Assembly: GCF_014201875.1 (NCBI RefSeq)
Contig: NZ_JACHFL010000018.1
Span: 36,011-100,010 of the forward strand
Source of the DNA: Deinococcus humi
Lineage (GTDB): Bacteria; Deinococcota; Deinococci; Deinococcales; Deinococcaceae
Length of the DNA stretch: 64,000 bases
Reading direction: 5' to 3'
Position 1 is the first letter of the stretch. Each line of letters begins with the position of its first letter. Shown in pieces: positions 63,980 through 64,000 of this stretch. The position numbers were made by a program, and so were the translations under genes. Under the pieces are notes generated by a model. The model was not told where the DNA came from, made no database searches, and saw only the letters and a program-made list of their open reading frames with translations.

Positions 63980-64000
63980 CCAAGCAGTGCGAGAGTAGGA

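Overview
The window is a high-GC, gene-dense bacterial chromosome segment that most likely comes from a Deinococcus. Supporting signs are a cofactor-less uricase operon with a HucR-type operator, crtB, a ba3-type oxidase, and more than fifteen genes whose start codon lies 5-9 bases after a TANNNT-type -10 box, as in the leaderless mRNAs common in Deinococcus. No tRNA or rRNA gene, insertion sequence, prophage or CRISPR array was seen.

Layout. 1-4140: a truncated hypothetical gene, a UPF0114 membrane protein, an APH-type kinase, a beta-CASP nuclease and a DUF3105 lipoprotein. 4208-7669: a cobalamin riboswitch with terminator ahead of btuFCD and a 2Fe-2S protein. 7907-12167: prfC, a ParB-like protein and a leucyl aminopeptidase. 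12323-15724: a CBS protein followed by a ba3 oxidase operon (subunit IIa, II, I and a cytochrome c). 15787-30775: a large divergent L-rhamnose locus. Its left arm encodes a DeoR regulator, isomerase, bifunctional aldolase/dehydrogenase, kinase and LutABC. Its right arm encodes the mutarotase, the RhaTPQS ABC transporter and a second isomerase. Together they could take rhamnose to DHAP and L-lactaldehyde, then lactate, then pyruvate.

30801-33442: metY-metX under a SAM riboswitch. 33662-42058: a secreted metallopeptidase, a Fur regulator, a DUF3618/holin-like envelope pair, a methyltransferase beside crtB, and a 5'-nucleotidase. 42195-50330: hsp20, miaA, glgC, tdk, rpmE, a Ktr-type potassium channel subunit, a THUMP tRNA methyltransferase and a Gfo/Idh oxidoreductase. 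49846-55000: a DUF5063-like gene, comEA-comEC, and the urate degradation operon uraD-uricase-uraH. 55199-60735: dnaJ, gene remnants, a ThuA/oxidoreductase pair, galM with a cysteine-less ArsC-like gene, and a broken secreted-protein gene. 60753-64000: ruvB with an RDRM-like palindrome, an S4 RNA-binding protein, a ZapE-type ATPase, and a near-consensus promoter firing out of the right edge.

The points most worth following are the rhamnose-plus-LutABC gene set with its unassigned isomerase, the HucR-type operator without a nearby hucR, the cysteine-less ArsC homologue, the DUF5063-like gene with no normal start codon, and the leaderless promoter pattern that fixes many start codons.
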